Positions 13,088 through 21,699 of a stretch of DNA of 37,049 nt are shown here, piece after piece; the first letter of the stretch is position 1; every line of letters begins with the position of its first letter. Both the position numbers and the translations under genes were made by a program. Under the pieces are notes generated by a model. It made no database searches and was not told where the DNA came from. It saw nothing but the letters and a program-made list of their open reading frames with translations. The DNA comes from a bacterium (GTDB lineage Bacteria; CAIJMQ01), in contig JAGLSL010000038.1 of NCBI GenBank assembly GCA_023135785.1, positions 1 through 37,049 on the forward strand, in the 5' to 3' direction.

Positions 13088-14059
13088 ATGCGGAAAACAA
13101 CCACTCGAAGAATCTCTCTTGCCAATAAAGAGCAAACTTTAAAGATACTTGGCAGAAACGACAAATTGTCACATCTATTGGAAAAGGAATTTGATATCGT
13201 CGTTATAGGCCGAGGCGAGGATATAGCTCTAAAAGGAAAACCTGCGCAGGTGTCTAAAGCCAAAAAGTTTATGGACAAGATATTGTTGTTATCTGAAAAC
13301 AAGGAGGATATAACAGAGGACGATATTCTTTTTGCGATGCAAAAAACAAATAAAGATAAAGCAGGCAATTTGGAGAAAATTATACAAGACAGGATAGAGA
13401 TTCCCGCCGAAAGAAAATATATCGTTCCCAAAAATCCCGCCCAGAAGAGATATATAGAATCTATAAAGGAAAACGAAATTGTTTTCTCGATAGGCCCCGC
13501 GGGAACGGGAAAAACATATCTTGCAATGGCTATGGCGGTGCATTATTTGGCAAATAATAGAACCGGCAGAGTAATTTTGGTGCGTCCTGCCGTTGAGGCG
13601 GGAGAAAAATTGGGGTTTCTGCCCGGAGACCTGCAGGAAAAAATCAATCCGTATCTTCGTCCGCTTTATGACGCTTTATATGAAATGTTGGAAACGGAGA
13701 AATTGCATCAATACTTGCAAAGAAATATAATTGAGATAGCACCGCTTGCATATATGAGGGGCAGAACATTTAATGATGCCTTTATCGTGCTGGACGAAGC
13801 TCAAAATTCCACGCCCGAACAGATGAAGATGTTCTTGACGCGTTTGGGATTTGATTCTAAAGTTATAGTTACGGGAGATATTACACAGATTGATTTACCC
13901 GTAGGCACTGCTTCGGGTCTTATAGAAGTTCAACATGTCCTTAAGGGTATAAAAGGCATTGACTTTGCATATTTCACGGAAAAAGACGTTGTTCGACACA
14001 AGTTGGTGCAAGAAATTATAAGAGCCTATGAAAAACAGAAAAACAAAAAAACAAACTGA
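13088..14059 (+). CDS. phoH: PhoH-like ATPase
   Basis: A 323-residue PhoH/YbeZ-type protein. It has an N-terminal KH-like segment (about 30-75, VVIGRGEDIALKGKPAQV) and a P-loop ATPase core with Walker A GPAGTGKT (136-143), RPAVEAGEKLGFLPGDL and Walker B IVLDEAQ (Asp236, Glu237). PhoH proteins are RNA-linked ATPases thought to work with YbeY in ribosome or RNA maturation. The gene order phoH-pgpH-ybeY is a common bacterial arrangement and supports this. It overlaps pgpH by 32 nt. The length is normal for the family. Confidence 0.92.
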   Translation: MRKTTTRRISLANKEQTLKILGRNDKLSHLLEKEFDIVVIGRGEDIALKGKPAQVSKAKKFMDKILLLSENKEDITEDDILFAMQKTNKDKAGNLEKIIQDRIEIPAERKYIVPKNPAQKRYIESIKENEIVFSIGPAGTGKTYLAMAMAVHYLANNRTGRVILVRPAVEAGEKLGFLPGDLQEKINPYLRPLYDALYEMLETEKLHQYLQRNIIEIAPLAYMRGRTFNDAFIVLDEAQNSTPEQMKMFLTRLGFDSKVIVTGDITQIDLPVGTASGLIEVQHVLKGIKGIDFAYFTEKDVVRHKLVQEIIRAYEKQKNKKTN

Positions 14060-15581
14060 CGTAAAGCTGGTCCGCCCAAAAAGCGGAATAAAAAAGAAAC
14101 TTTACCTTACTATAAAGAAACAGCTTAAATATTTCAGGAAACCGCTGGAATATGTGCGTAAAGTCAACACATGCTTAATCGGCATTATTTTTTATATAGC
14201 TACACTCGGGCTTGTTTTAAAATCCATGAACTTATTGCAGGATTTGAATGCAAACCTGCCGCAAATCGCAGGGATAGCTTTATGTGTATTCCTTTTCTTA
14301 TTTTTAATGCTGTTTTATCTTTCCAAATATAATGCTTCTGTTATAAAGCATCCTCTTAAATTTTTAATTTTCTGTTTAATCAATTTCGGAACACTTTTAA
14401 TAGCACACGGATTTTCCAAAACAACACTCTCACAATATAGCATTCCTGCAGTTTTAACGGGGATACTACTTGCTTCATTGATTGGTGGACGCGAAGCGCT
14501 TGCCTGTATAATAATTTTGGGAGGACTAATAGGATTTATATCAAATTTCAGAATAGACGTTGTTTTTACTTTTATAATGATGGGCGGATTAGCTGCTTTG
14601 AGTATTCCTTTTATACACAAACGCAGAGACTTATTTAAAATGGGGCTTGTAGCAGGAAGCATTGGAGCAGTATTCATAATAAGTTGGGGGCTTTCACAAG
14701 GATGGACCGTCAAAAACATTGCGATACAAGGATTATACGTTGTAGGAAGCGCTTTGGTTTCAGCCTTTTTAGCGTTGGAAATATTGCCCTTTTTAGAAAA
14801 CCTTTTCGGGAAAATTACCGAGGCTAAACTATTAGAATTATCACGTTTGACTCATCCTTTGTTGGTTAATTTAAGAGAAAAAGCTCCGGGCAGTTATCAG
14901 TCGTGTTTAATGGTTGCAAATTTAGCTGAAGCGGCGGCAGAAAAAGTACATGCAAACTCGTTACTTGCAAAAGTGGGCGCTTATTACCACGACATAGGAA
15001 AAATAAAAAACCCGCCATACTTTGCGGAAAATTTAAGCTTAAACTCCAAGAGCAGGCATAAAAAAGTAAACCCTGCGCTTTCTAGTTTAATTCTTATCTC
15101 TCATGTAAAAGAAGGGGTTCAATTAGCAGAGAAATACCGCCTGCCTCAAAAAATTCGGGATATTATAAATCAACATCACGGCACAACTTTTACTTCTTTC
15201 TTTTATCAGGAAGCCTTGAAAAAAGAATCCAACGATACGGTTGACGAAGATTCTTTCCGTTATCCTGGTCCCAAACCTCAAAGCAAAGAAGCCGCAATTG
15301 TAATGTTGGCAGATAGCGTAGAAGCGGCTTCCCGCACACTTGAGGACCCATCGCCCGCAAGAATAAGACATTTGGTAGAAAAGTTAACAAATGAAAAACT
15401 CCTGGGAAAACAACTTGACGAATCTCAACTTAACTTTAATGATTTGCACGTGATTCAGGAAAGTTTGATTCAATCTCTTACGGGAACCTTCCATAGCCGA
15501 ATCAAATATCCGTCTTCCGAGGAAACAGACGCGGAAAAAGACACGAAAGATAAAAATGGACATTCAAATACAAGAGAATAA
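14028..15581 (+). CDS. pgpH: 7TM-HD family protein (PgpH-like), short form
   Basis: A 517-residue membrane protein with a 7TM-HD layout: about eight hydrophobic segments between residues 46 and 255, then a cytoplasmic HD domain (about 275-480). Characterised PgpH enzymes hydrolyse cyclic-di-AMP and are about 700 residues long. This one lacks the long extracellular domain between the first and second membrane segments. In the HD domain the His-Asp pair (YHDIGK, 321-322), His359, His383-His384 and a later DSVEAA are kept, but the first ligand motif, normally Y-x-H-S, reads YQSC with Ser292 in place of histidine. It overlaps phoH by 32 nt and ybeY by 26 nt. Activity is therefore uncertain. Confidence 0.85.
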   Translation: MKNRKTKKQTDVKLVRPKSGIKKKLYLTIKKQLKYFRKPLEYVRKVNTCLIGIIFYIATLGLVLKSMNLLQDLNANLPQIAGIALCVFLFLFLMLFYLSKYNASVIKHPLKFLIFCLINFGTLLIAHGFSKTTLSQYSIPAVLTGILLASLIGGREALACIIILGGLIGFISNFRIDVVFTFIMMGGLAALSIPFIHKRRDLFKMGLVAGSIGAVFIISWGLSQGWTVKNIAIQGLYVVGSALVSAFLALEILPFLENLFGKITEAKLLELSRLTHPLLVNLREKAPGSYQSCLMVANLAEAAAEKVHANSLLAKVGAYYHDIGKIKNPPYFAENLSLNSKSRHKKVNPALSSLILISHVKEGVQLAEKYRLPQKIRDIINQHHGTTFTSFFYQEALKKESNDTVDEDSFRYPGPKPQSKEAAIVMLADSVEAASRTLEDPSPARIRHLVEKLTNEKLLGKQLDESQLNFNDLHVIQESLIQSLTGTFHSRIKYPSSEETDAEKDTKDKNGHSNTRE

Positions 15582-15978
15582 AAAAGCAAACAAATACCGC
15601 AATATAATACTCCAAGCCGGAGAGAAAACCCTATCGTTTATGGGTAAAGAAAAAAAATCTTTAGGCATTCTTATAACAGACGAACACCAAATACGCCAAC
15701 TTAATAAAAAGTTTCGAAATACCGATGAACCTACGGATGTGCTTGCTTTTCCTTACGGGGAAAAACGTTCGCCATATCTTGGAGACATAGCAATTTCATT
15801 GATGCAAGCCAAAGAACAAGCAAAAACATATAAGGAGAAATTAGAAGATGAGCTTGCAAGACTGGTAATACACGGTGTTTTGCATCTTTTGGGAGAAACC
15901 GACTACACATCTAAGTCAAAGGAAAAGATGTGGGCTAAACAGGAAAAAATTCTTACGTCATTAAAAGAGAAAAATTAA
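15556..15978 (+). CDS. ybeY: YbeY-like endoribonuclease / rRNA maturation factor
   Basis: A 140-residue YbeY protein. Markers are the LNKKFRNTDEPTDVLAFPYG segment, GDIAIS, and the zinc motif region VIHGVLHLLGETDY. The canonical motif is H-x3-H-x5-H; here the first two ligands are His106 and His110, but the third position is Asp116 rather than histidine. YbeY acts in 16S rRNA 3'-end maturation and ribosome quality control, and pairs functionally with PhoH, encoded two genes upstream. The start lies inside pgpH with no separate ribosome binding site. Aspartate can bind zinc, so loss of function is not implied. Confidence 0.88.
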   Translation: MDIQIQENKKANKYRNIILQAGEKTLSFMGKEKKSLGILITDEHQIRQLNKKFRNTDEPTDVLAFPYGEKRSPYLGDIAISLMQAKEQAKTYKEKLEDELARLVIHGVLHLLGETDYTSKSKEKMWAKQEKILTSLKEKN

Positions 15979-16020
15979 AAGAAGGGAAGAGAAATAGATC
16001 TCCCCTCTGTTTTCCCCTTA

Positions 16021-16078
16021 GAAATTCTATAGAATTTCAAGGACCAAAGCCCCGGAAATGCTTTGCATTTCACGGGGC
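16021..16078. repeat. Two adjacent hairpins between ybeY and the DUF502 gene
   Basis: GAAATTCTATAGAATTTC (16021-16038) is a perfect palindrome. Next, GCCCCG and GAAATGC pair with GCATTTC and CGGGGC (16049-16078, one unpaired A). Neither has a clear T-tract, so they are called intergenic palindromes rather than a terminator. Confidence 0.65.
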
Positions 16079-16090
16079 AAGGAAAACTAG

Positions 16091-16131
16091 CAGGGGGGAC
16101 TCCGTACTCCTACGGGAGTACTACGGGAGGG
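16091..16131. repeat. 41-nt repeat with ACTCC/GGAGT hairpin, copy 2
   Basis: Second copy of 11744-11784. Its right end (ACGGGAGGG) also supplies the Shine-Dalgarno of the DUF502 gene that starts at 16138. Confidence 0.7.
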
Positions 16132-16137
16132 ATAAAA

Positions 16138-16779
16138 ATGGAAGAAAAAGAGGGCAGAAGCATAAGAAGAGGATTAAGAAATAATTTTTTAACAGGATTT
16201 TTCATCGTTCTTCCCATAACCATTACCCTATGGATTTTATGGTTTTTTGTATCAAAGATTATTGCAGCTTCTCTAACGTTACTGCCGACAGAGACATCTT
16301 TATTCGCAAAAGCTTTCTGGTCAATAAGCATAATCCTTTTAAGTATTTTTGCAATAATTATGATAGGTATTACCGCAAGAAATGTTTTCGGGAAAAAAAT
16401 TCTAGATTTAACGGAAAAAATTCTACATAGGATTCCGGTTGTAAAATGGGTTTATGAGACAGCAAAGAAAATGTCTCACACTTTCTTCGGCCAGAGATTA
16501 AAAGTTCTCCAAAAAGTTGTTCTCATAGAATATCCTCATGCGGGTATATATCAAGTAGGATTTGTAACATCGACTATAAAAAATGGGATTGTCGGTAAGA
16601 GTGAAGAACCGCATGTAAGTGTTTTTCTGCCAACAGCTCCAAATCCAACAAGCGGATTTTTGCTGATGTTGCCGGAAAAAGATGTCATGCCCCTCGACAT
16701 CTCGGTGGAAGACGCAATGAGATTCGTTATTTCTGTAGGAGCAATTCTTCCAAATTCAAAAATCATAAAAAGTGAATAG
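16138..16779 (+). CDS. DUF502 family membrane protein
   Basis: A 213-residue protein. Two transmembrane helices lie near the N-terminus (about 18-42 and 57-80), with FLTGFFIVLPITITLWILWF and the IGITARNVFGKKI motif between membrane and soluble part. The C-terminal domain contains HRIPVVKWVYETAKKM, a DUF502 hallmark, and FLPTAPNPTSGFLLMLPEKD. The function of DUF502 is unknown. The start is the ATG at 16138, 6 nt after GGGAGGG; a longer frame from 16063 reads through repeat DNA and is rejected. The last codons overlap the next gene's GTG by 8 nt, which links it to the LPS-export genes. Confidence 0.85.
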   Translation: MEEKEGRSIRRGLRNNFLTGFFIVLPITITLWILWFFVSKIIAASLTLLPTETSLFAKAFWSISIILLSIFAIIMIGITARNVFGKKILDLTEKILHRIPVVKWVYETAKKMSHTFFGQRLKVLQKVVLIEYPHAGIYQVGFVTSTIKNGIVGKSEEPHVSVFLPTAPNPTSGFLLMLPEKDVMPLDISVEDAMRFVISVGAILPNSKIIKSE

Positions 16780-17290
16780 AATACCACAGGCACAAAGAAA
16801 AATAAAAAAGGCAACTCTGTGCCTCTGTGCCTTTGTGCCTTTGTGCTTAACCCTGCTTTTCGCTCAATCCATAACCAAAGGATTCAGAGCAAAAAAAATG
16901 GACGGAGAAATTATCAAGTGGGAACTTGAGGCAGATTCTGCGCAATTTGACGAAAACGTAAAAACACTTAAAGGAGTAAAAGTAAAATTTTACCCCAAAG
17001 ACAAAAACTCGTTTACAATAAAAGCAGATGACGGAGTAGTGAAAGAAAATGTTTCAGCAGAAAAGAGAGATGAGATATATTTAAAAAATAATGTTCAAGT
17101 AATAGGTTATCTAAATTCAAACATAAAATGCGACAGTCTATCGTGGGACTCCATATCCGAAACTATGCATACACAAGACAAAGTAGAAATAGAAGCTGAA
17201 AAATGGAATATTAAAGGCGAAGGCATAGAATTTGCTCCATCCGGGGATATAATGACTATTAAGAAAGATGTTACAATGCGAATCAATTAA
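16772..17290 (+). CDS. lptC: LptC-like LPS-export protein
   Basis: A 172-residue protein with an N-terminal signal anchor (about residues 14-32, LCLCAFVPLCLTLLFAQS) and one OstA/LptC-type beta-jellyroll domain (about 45-172; typical words are WELEADSAQFDENVKTLKGVKVKFY and KAEKWNIKGEGIEF-like repeats). LptC carries LPS from the inner-membrane transporter to LptA. The predicted GTG start at 16772 overlaps the DUF502 gene and lacks a clear ribosome binding site; an ATG at 16898 would omit the anchor. The signal anchor is read from a TGTGCCT microrepeat, which is unusual. Position before lptA and lptB supports the call. Confidence 0.75.
   Translation: MNRIPQAQRKIKKATLCLCAFVPLCLTLLFAQSITKGFRAKKMDGEIIKWELEADSAQFDENVKTLKGVKVKFYPKDKNSFTIKADDGVVKENVSAEKRDEIYLKNNVQVIGYLNSNIKCDSLSWDSISETMHTQDKVEIEAEKWNIKGEGIEFAPSGDIMTIKKDVTMRIN
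16785..16848. repeat. TGTGCCT microrepeat with inverted partner, inside lptC
   Basis: Four imperfect tandem copies of a TGTGCCT-type word (16815-16848) stand opposite an inverted arm CACAGGCACAAAG (16785-16797). The whole lies within the first 26 codons of the LptC-like gene. Confidence 0.75.
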
Positions 17291-17293
17291 ACA

Positions 17294-17878
17294 ATGAGAA
17301 AAAACTATCATTTAAATAAGATAATTCCTTTGAGACGATTAGGATTTTACTTACTCGTAACCAAGAAGCAGGCTGGTTTCTTTGCAGGGTTAATATTTGT
17401 TTCTTTCTTTATTTTAAGCGCTATACCAATAACATTCGGCGAAGAGATTTCTAAAATAAATGACGAGAGTTTATATAAACGCCAGATTACGGCAGATTCC
17501 TTAAGATGGGAATACGGAGCAAAAACAGCCATATTTACCGGCAACGCAACCATGATATCCAAAGAAGGCAATATTACTGCGGATAAAATGATTATATTTT
17601 TTGATGAAAAAGACGAAGTAGAAAAGATAACAGCCGAAGGAAATGCCGACCTGATAAGAGAAAAACAGAAATGTGGCGCAGAGATAATAGAAATATATCC
17701 CGACAAAGACTTAATACTTTTAGAAAAATCTGCTTGGATTTCTTCCGGCAAGACGATGTTTAAGGGAGAAGAAATTAGTTTTGATACAGCAAAAGAGATT
17801 ATTAATATAACAAAAGGTGTAAAAGGGGAAATCAGTACGGGAAATAATGAAGAAATTAAAAATAAAAATGCAAAATGA
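17294..17878 (+). CDS. lptA: LptA/OstA-like LPS-export periplasmic protein
   Basis: A 194-residue protein with an N-terminal signal segment (about 28-50, AGFFAGLIFVSFFILSAIPI) and an OstA/LptA jellyroll domain (about 60-180) with repeated words such as ITADSLRWEYGAKTAIFTGNA, GNITADKMIIFFDE and ITAEGNADLI. LptA bridges the periplasm in LPS transport. It lies 3 nt after lptC. The long basic N-terminus may mean the real start is internal, although no better start with a ribosome binding site is obvious. The last residues (EIKNKNAK) come from an AT-rich repeat that continues into the gap before lptB. Confidence 0.8.
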   Translation: MRKNYHLNKIIPLRRLGFYLLVTKKQAGFFAGLIFVSFFILSAIPITFGEEISKINDESLYKRQITADSLRWEYGAKTAIFTGNATMISKEGNITADKMIIFFDEKDEVEKITAEGNADLIREKQKCGAEIIEIYPDKDLILLEKSAWISSGKTMFKGEEISFDTAKEIINITKGVKGEISTGNNEEIKNKNAK

Positions 17879-18042
17879 CAAATCAAAGTTGAAAATGAGA
17901 AACAGAATTCTTGATGCGAAATACTTGATATTAGTAAAATCAATCAATAAAACCTTGTTAACACTGGGTTCGCCTTTTTACATTTTAATATGTAATTTTG
18001 ATATTTGATTTTTGATGTTTAATTTTAAAGCGAAGTGTAACC

Positions 18043-18762
18043 ATGCAATTTGAAGGCAGAAATTTAGTTAAATCTTTAGGCAGAAAACAAATAGTCAAAG
18101 ACATATCTCTAAAAGTAAGCAAAGGCGAAATTGTCGGTCTCCTAGGTCCCAATGGCGCAGGCAAAACAACTACTTTTAGATTGATGGTGGGATTATACAA
18201 ACCTGATAAGGGTGACATATATTTAGACAGTCATAATATTTCAAACCTGCCTTTATATTTAAGAGCAAGAAAAGGGTTAGGATACCTGCCACAAGACAGT
18301 TCTATCTTTAGGAAAATGACTGTGAAAGACAATTTTAATGCAGTACTTGAATTCCTACCCATAAGTAAAGAAGACAAACAAAAAAAAATGGAATCAACAC
18401 TGGAAGAAATGGGGCTTACGATAATACAAGACAGTTTATCTTACTTTCTTTCCGGAGGTGAGAGAAGAAAAGTAGAAATAGGAAGAATTCTTCTATTATC
18501 ACCCTATTTTTTGCTACTTGACGAACCGTTTACAGGAATCGACCCGCTTGGAATTCAAGATATACAAAACATTCTTAATTCATTAAAAGAGAAAGGCATC
18601 GGCATACTTATTACAGACCACAACGTAAAAGACACTTTAAAAATTACCGACCGAGCATATCTCATTTCTTCGGGCAAAATAACCTGCGAAGGGACCCCGA
18701 AAGAATTACTCAATAACCCAACAGCAAGAAAACTGTATTTTGGGCATAGTTTCAATATGTAA
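18043..18762 (+). CDS. lptB: LPS-export ABC ATPase LptB
   Basis: A 239-residue ABC ATPase close to LptB: Walker A GPNGAGKT (35-42), the Q-loop region YLPQDSSIFRKMTVKDN, signature LSGGERRKVEIGR, Walker B LLLDEPFTGIDP and the switch histidine in TDHNVKDTL. These words are close to those of LptB and separate it from other ABC ATPases. It powers LPS extraction with LptF/LptG, which are not in the window. It follows lptC-lptA after a 164-nt AT-rich gap of repeat character. recG begins 2 nt after its stop. Confidence 0.9.
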   Translation: MQFEGRNLVKSLGRKQIVKDISLKVSKGEIVGLLGPNGAGKTTTFRLMVGLYKPDKGDIYLDSHNISNLPLYLRARKGLGYLPQDSSIFRKMTVKDNFNAVLEFLPISKEDKQKKMESTLEEMGLTIIQDSLSYFLSGGERRKVEIGRILLLSPYFLLLDEPFTGIDPLGIQDIQNILNSLKEKGIGILITDHNVKDTLKITDRAYLISSGKITCEGTPKELLNNPTARKLYFGHSFNM

Positions 18763-18763
18763 G

Positions 18764-21106
18764 ATGTCTAATCAACCGTCTGTTGTAGAAATAATTTCTC
18801 TATTAGAACGTAAGCTTAGAAATAAGTCCAACATTGAGAGTCTTTCGCTCACCCCTTCTTTCAAAAATTATATAAATCACTGGGTTAATAAAGCTTTAGA
18901 ATATCCGCAACCAGAATACCTATTAAAACGATTTAGTGTTCTTAAAAAAATGTTTTCCGATTATGCTTCGCAAAATGTCGATGAAAGAAAAAAGACACTG
19001 CAAAAAAGCAAAAAGTTATTAAACGAATCAAAATCATTAATTTTTTTGGAAAGAGTTATTCAGTATGTAAAAGGCGTAGGGCCCAAAAGAGCTTCTTATC
19101 TTAAGAATTTAGAAATTGTTAAGGTTAGAGATTTGTTGACGCATTTTCCTCTTCGCTATGAAGATCGCTCGAAATTTACTCCCATTTCAAAGGTAAATTT
19201 TGGAGATTATGTAACCGTAAAAGGAGAAATTAGAGTAAGAGACGATGTGTTTACTGCCAGAAGAAAGCGCATAACAAAAGCAATTATTGATGACGGAACT
19301 GACAGGATTGTCTGCGTATGGTTTAACCAACCATACATGAAAAAACTTCTGCCTATAGACAAAGAGATTATTTTATCGGGCAAAGTAACGGGGTTTGGCG
19401 AGAAACAAATAGTTCATCCTGTATTTGAATTAGTAGAAAAAAACGATCCCGTCCATACGGGTAGAATTGTTCCTATTTATCCTCTTACCGGTAAAATAGG
19501 CATGCGTTATTTAAGAACTTTAGTAGATACAATTTTAAAAGAATCAGATGCAGATGGTTTTCTTTATGAGTATTTGCCCGAGGCCCTGATAAATGCAAAA
19601 GAATTGATGAGTTTTGAAAAAGCCACAAAAAACATTCATTTTCCCGAAAGCATAGAAGATAAAGAAACAGCCAGAACAAGGTTTATATATGAAGAATTTT
19701 TATTTCTACAGTTGGGTCTTGTGTTTATGAGAAATATGAAGAAGGAAAATAAAAAGACAACATTTAAGAGCGAAGGCGAATTGCTCGAAAAATTAGAAGA
19801 AATCCTGCCGTTTTCCTTAACAAACTCGCAGAAAAAAGTATTGAATAAAATCAAAGAGGATATGACTTCGACTACTCGCATGATGAGATTATTGCACGGT
19901 GAAGTCGGTTCAGGGAAAACGGTAATTGCCCTTGGGGCAATTATTCTTGCAAAAGATAACGGTTATCAATCAGCAATAATGGCTCCTACGGCGGTTTTAG
20001 CCGAACAGCATTATATTACACTGCAAAAATTCGCGTTATCTTTGGGAATGGAAATAGAGCTTATAATTTCAGGGCAAAAACAAAAAGAACGAAGAGAAAT
20101 CCTTAAAAAACTAAAAGACGGCAAAATAGATGTCTTAATTGGGACACACGCTCTTTTGCAGGAAAATGTTGAATTTAAAAATTTGGGGCTTGCGGTCATA
20201 GACGAAGAGCATAAATTCGGTGTTTTGCAAAGAACGCATTTTATGGATATTTTTAGCCATAAACCCGAAATATTGATAATGAGCGCAACGCCTATTCCTC
20301 GTTCATTGGCCTTGGCTTTATACGGAGATATGGACATATCTACGCTTAATGAATTGCCTGCAGGCAGGGCTCAAACTTCAACTTTTTGGATAGACGAAAA
20401 AGACAAAGACAAAGTTTACGATTTTATAAAAGAAGAATTGGATAAAGGACGACAAGTTTTTATAGTTACTCCTCTCATTGAAGAATCGGAAAAATTGGAA
20501 GTGGATTCCGCTACTGAAATTTTTGAATTTCTAAAAGAAAACGTTTTCTCATCATATAAACTTGCGCTTTTACACGGCAGGATAAAAAAAGAAGAGCAAC
20601 AAAAAATAATGAAAGCTTTCCGCAATAAAAAAACTGATATCCTTGTGGCAACATCTTTAATAGAAGTTGGAATAGACATACCATCCGCAACCGTAATGGT
20701 TGTCCTTAACGCCGAGAGATTTGGATTGGCGCAACTTCATCAATTGCGTGGCAGAATAGGACGAGGCGAACACAAGTCTTATTGCATTCTGGTATCTAAT
20801 CCAAAAACAGAGGAAGGTAAAAAACGTCTAAAAGCAATGACTTCCACCTCGGACGGTTTTAAAATTGCGGAGGAAGACCTTGAAATACGCGGCCCCGGTG
20901 AACTTCTCGGCACAAAACAACATGGTTTCCCTGAAATAAAACTGGGCAATATAATAAAAGATTTAGAACTGCTTGAGAAAGCAAAACAAGATGCTGAGGC
21001 TTTATTAAAAGAAAGTCCCGCGCTTGAGAATTACGATATGCTAAAAGATATTTTATTCAATAAATTTCCGTATATAGAAAAATTATTGATAAAACGAAAA
21101 TATTAA
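18764..21106 (+). CDS. recG: ATP-dependent DNA helicase RecG
   Basis: A 780-residue RecG: an N-terminal extension (about 1-100), the wedge/OB domain (VKGVGPKRASYLKN, DLLTHFPLRYEDR), then two helicase domains with Walker A GEVGSGKT, the DEEH box in VIDEEHKFGVLQR, MSATPIPRSLAL, and the C-terminal QLRGRIGRGEHKSYCIL and RGPGELLGTKQHG motifs. RecG remodels stalled replication forks and Holliday junctions. The ATG at 18764, 2 nt after lptB, is preferred to a TTG at 18740 inside lptB. It converges with the HAD gene; the two stops are 2 bases apart. Confidence 0.95.
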   Translation: MSNQPSVVEIISLLERKLRNKSNIESLSLTPSFKNYINHWVNKALEYPQPEYLLKRFSVLKKMFSDYASQNVDERKKTLQKSKKLLNESKSLIFLERVIQYVKGVGPKRASYLKNLEIVKVRDLLTHFPLRYEDRSKFTPISKVNFGDYVTVKGEIRVRDDVFTARRKRITKAIIDDGTDRIVCVWFNQPYMKKLLPIDKEIILSGKVTGFGEKQIVHPVFELVEKNDPVHTGRIVPIYPLTGKIGMRYLRTLVDTILKESDADGFLYEYLPEALINAKELMSFEKATKNIHFPESIEDKETARTRFIYEEFLFLQLGLVFMRNMKKENKKTTFKSEGELLEKLEEILPFSLTNSQKKVLNKIKEDMTSTTRMMRLLHGEVGSGKTVIALGAIILAKDNGYQSAIMAPTAVLAEQHYITLQKFALSLGMEIELIISGQKQKERREILKKLKDGKIDVLIGTHALLQENVEFKNLGLAVIDEEHKFGVLQRTHFMDIFSHKPEILIMSATPIPRSLALALYGDMDISTLNELPAGRAQTSTFWIDEKDKDKVYDFIKEELDKGRQVFIVTPLIEESEKLEVDSATEIFEFLKENVFSSYKLALLHGRIKKEEQQKIMKAFRNKKTDILVATSLIEVGIDIPSATVMVVLNAERFGLAQLHQLRGRIGRGEHKSYCILVSNPKTEEGKKRLKAMTSTSDGFKIAEEDLEIRGPGELLGTKQHGFPEIKLGNIIKDLELLEKAKQDAEALLKESPALENYDMLKDILFNKFPYIEKLLIKRKY

Positions 21107-21108
21107 AA

Positions 21109-21699
21109 TCACAATAAAGATAACAGTTCCTTTTTGAACTGCTGAGGATTCTTAAAAAGAATTGTATTTATTCCCAAATCTTTCCCAGAGAGAATATTTT
21201 CTTCTTTGTCATCTATAAAAACTGCTTCCTGCGGTTTTATTTTTAATCTATCCAAAGTTATCTCATAAATCTTTTTATCGGGTTTAGTAACCCCTTCCAC
21301 GCAAGAGAAAACCGTCAAATCAAAAAAACTATATTTTTTTTCACGGAAAAAATTCACCATAGGCATTTCTGTATTTGATAAAAGCGCAATTTTATATCCT
21401 TTATCTTTTAGAGAAGATACTATTGAAAAAACTTCTTTCTTTTCCGAATACACAGCCCTGAACGCTTCTGTTAAAAGAGAGGAAACAGACGGAACCGCAA
21501 CATTTAGGTAAAAGCATGCGTTTTTCCAAAATGCGTTCTCGGTAACTTTGCCCTTTGCAAAATCTTCGTAGAATTTGGAAGTGATTTCTATGAAAGTTTT
21601 TTTAGGCACTTTTAAATATTGGGAACAATACGTCATAAATCCGGCAACGGGATTGTCTATCAACACACCGCCCCAATCTAATATAATCGCTTTAATCAT
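21109..21699 (-). CDS. HAD-superfamily hydrolase (IA-like)
   Basis: A 196-residue HAD hydrolase. Motif I is ILDWGGVLID, with the nucleophile aspartate and glycine in place of the second aspartate of DxD, as in the YihX-like group. Motif II is LLSNTE, the conserved lysine is in TKPDKKIYE, and motif IV is FIDDKEENI. A helical cap lies between motifs I and II (about 20-85). Substrate is unknown; phosphatase activity on small phosphorylated compounds is typical. Absence of the second aspartate may alter leaving-group protonation. It is a monocistronic gene between recG (convergent) and lon (same strand). Confidence 0.82.
   Translation of the reverse strand: MIKAIILDWGGVLIDNPVAGFMTYCSQYLKVPKKTFIEITSKFYEDFAKGKVTENAFWKNACFYLNVAVPSVSSLLTEAFRAVYSEKKEVFSIVSSLKDKGYKIALLSNTEMPMVNFFREKKYSFFDLTVFSCVEGVTKPDKKIYEITLDRLKIKPQEAVFIDDKEENILSGKDLGINTILFKNPQQFKKELLSLL

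Noticed and set aside
17347-17943. 198-codon hydrophobic minus-strand frame
   Set aside because: Fully antisense to the lptA-like gene; its Ser/Ile/Phe-rich composition is that of a shadow frame.
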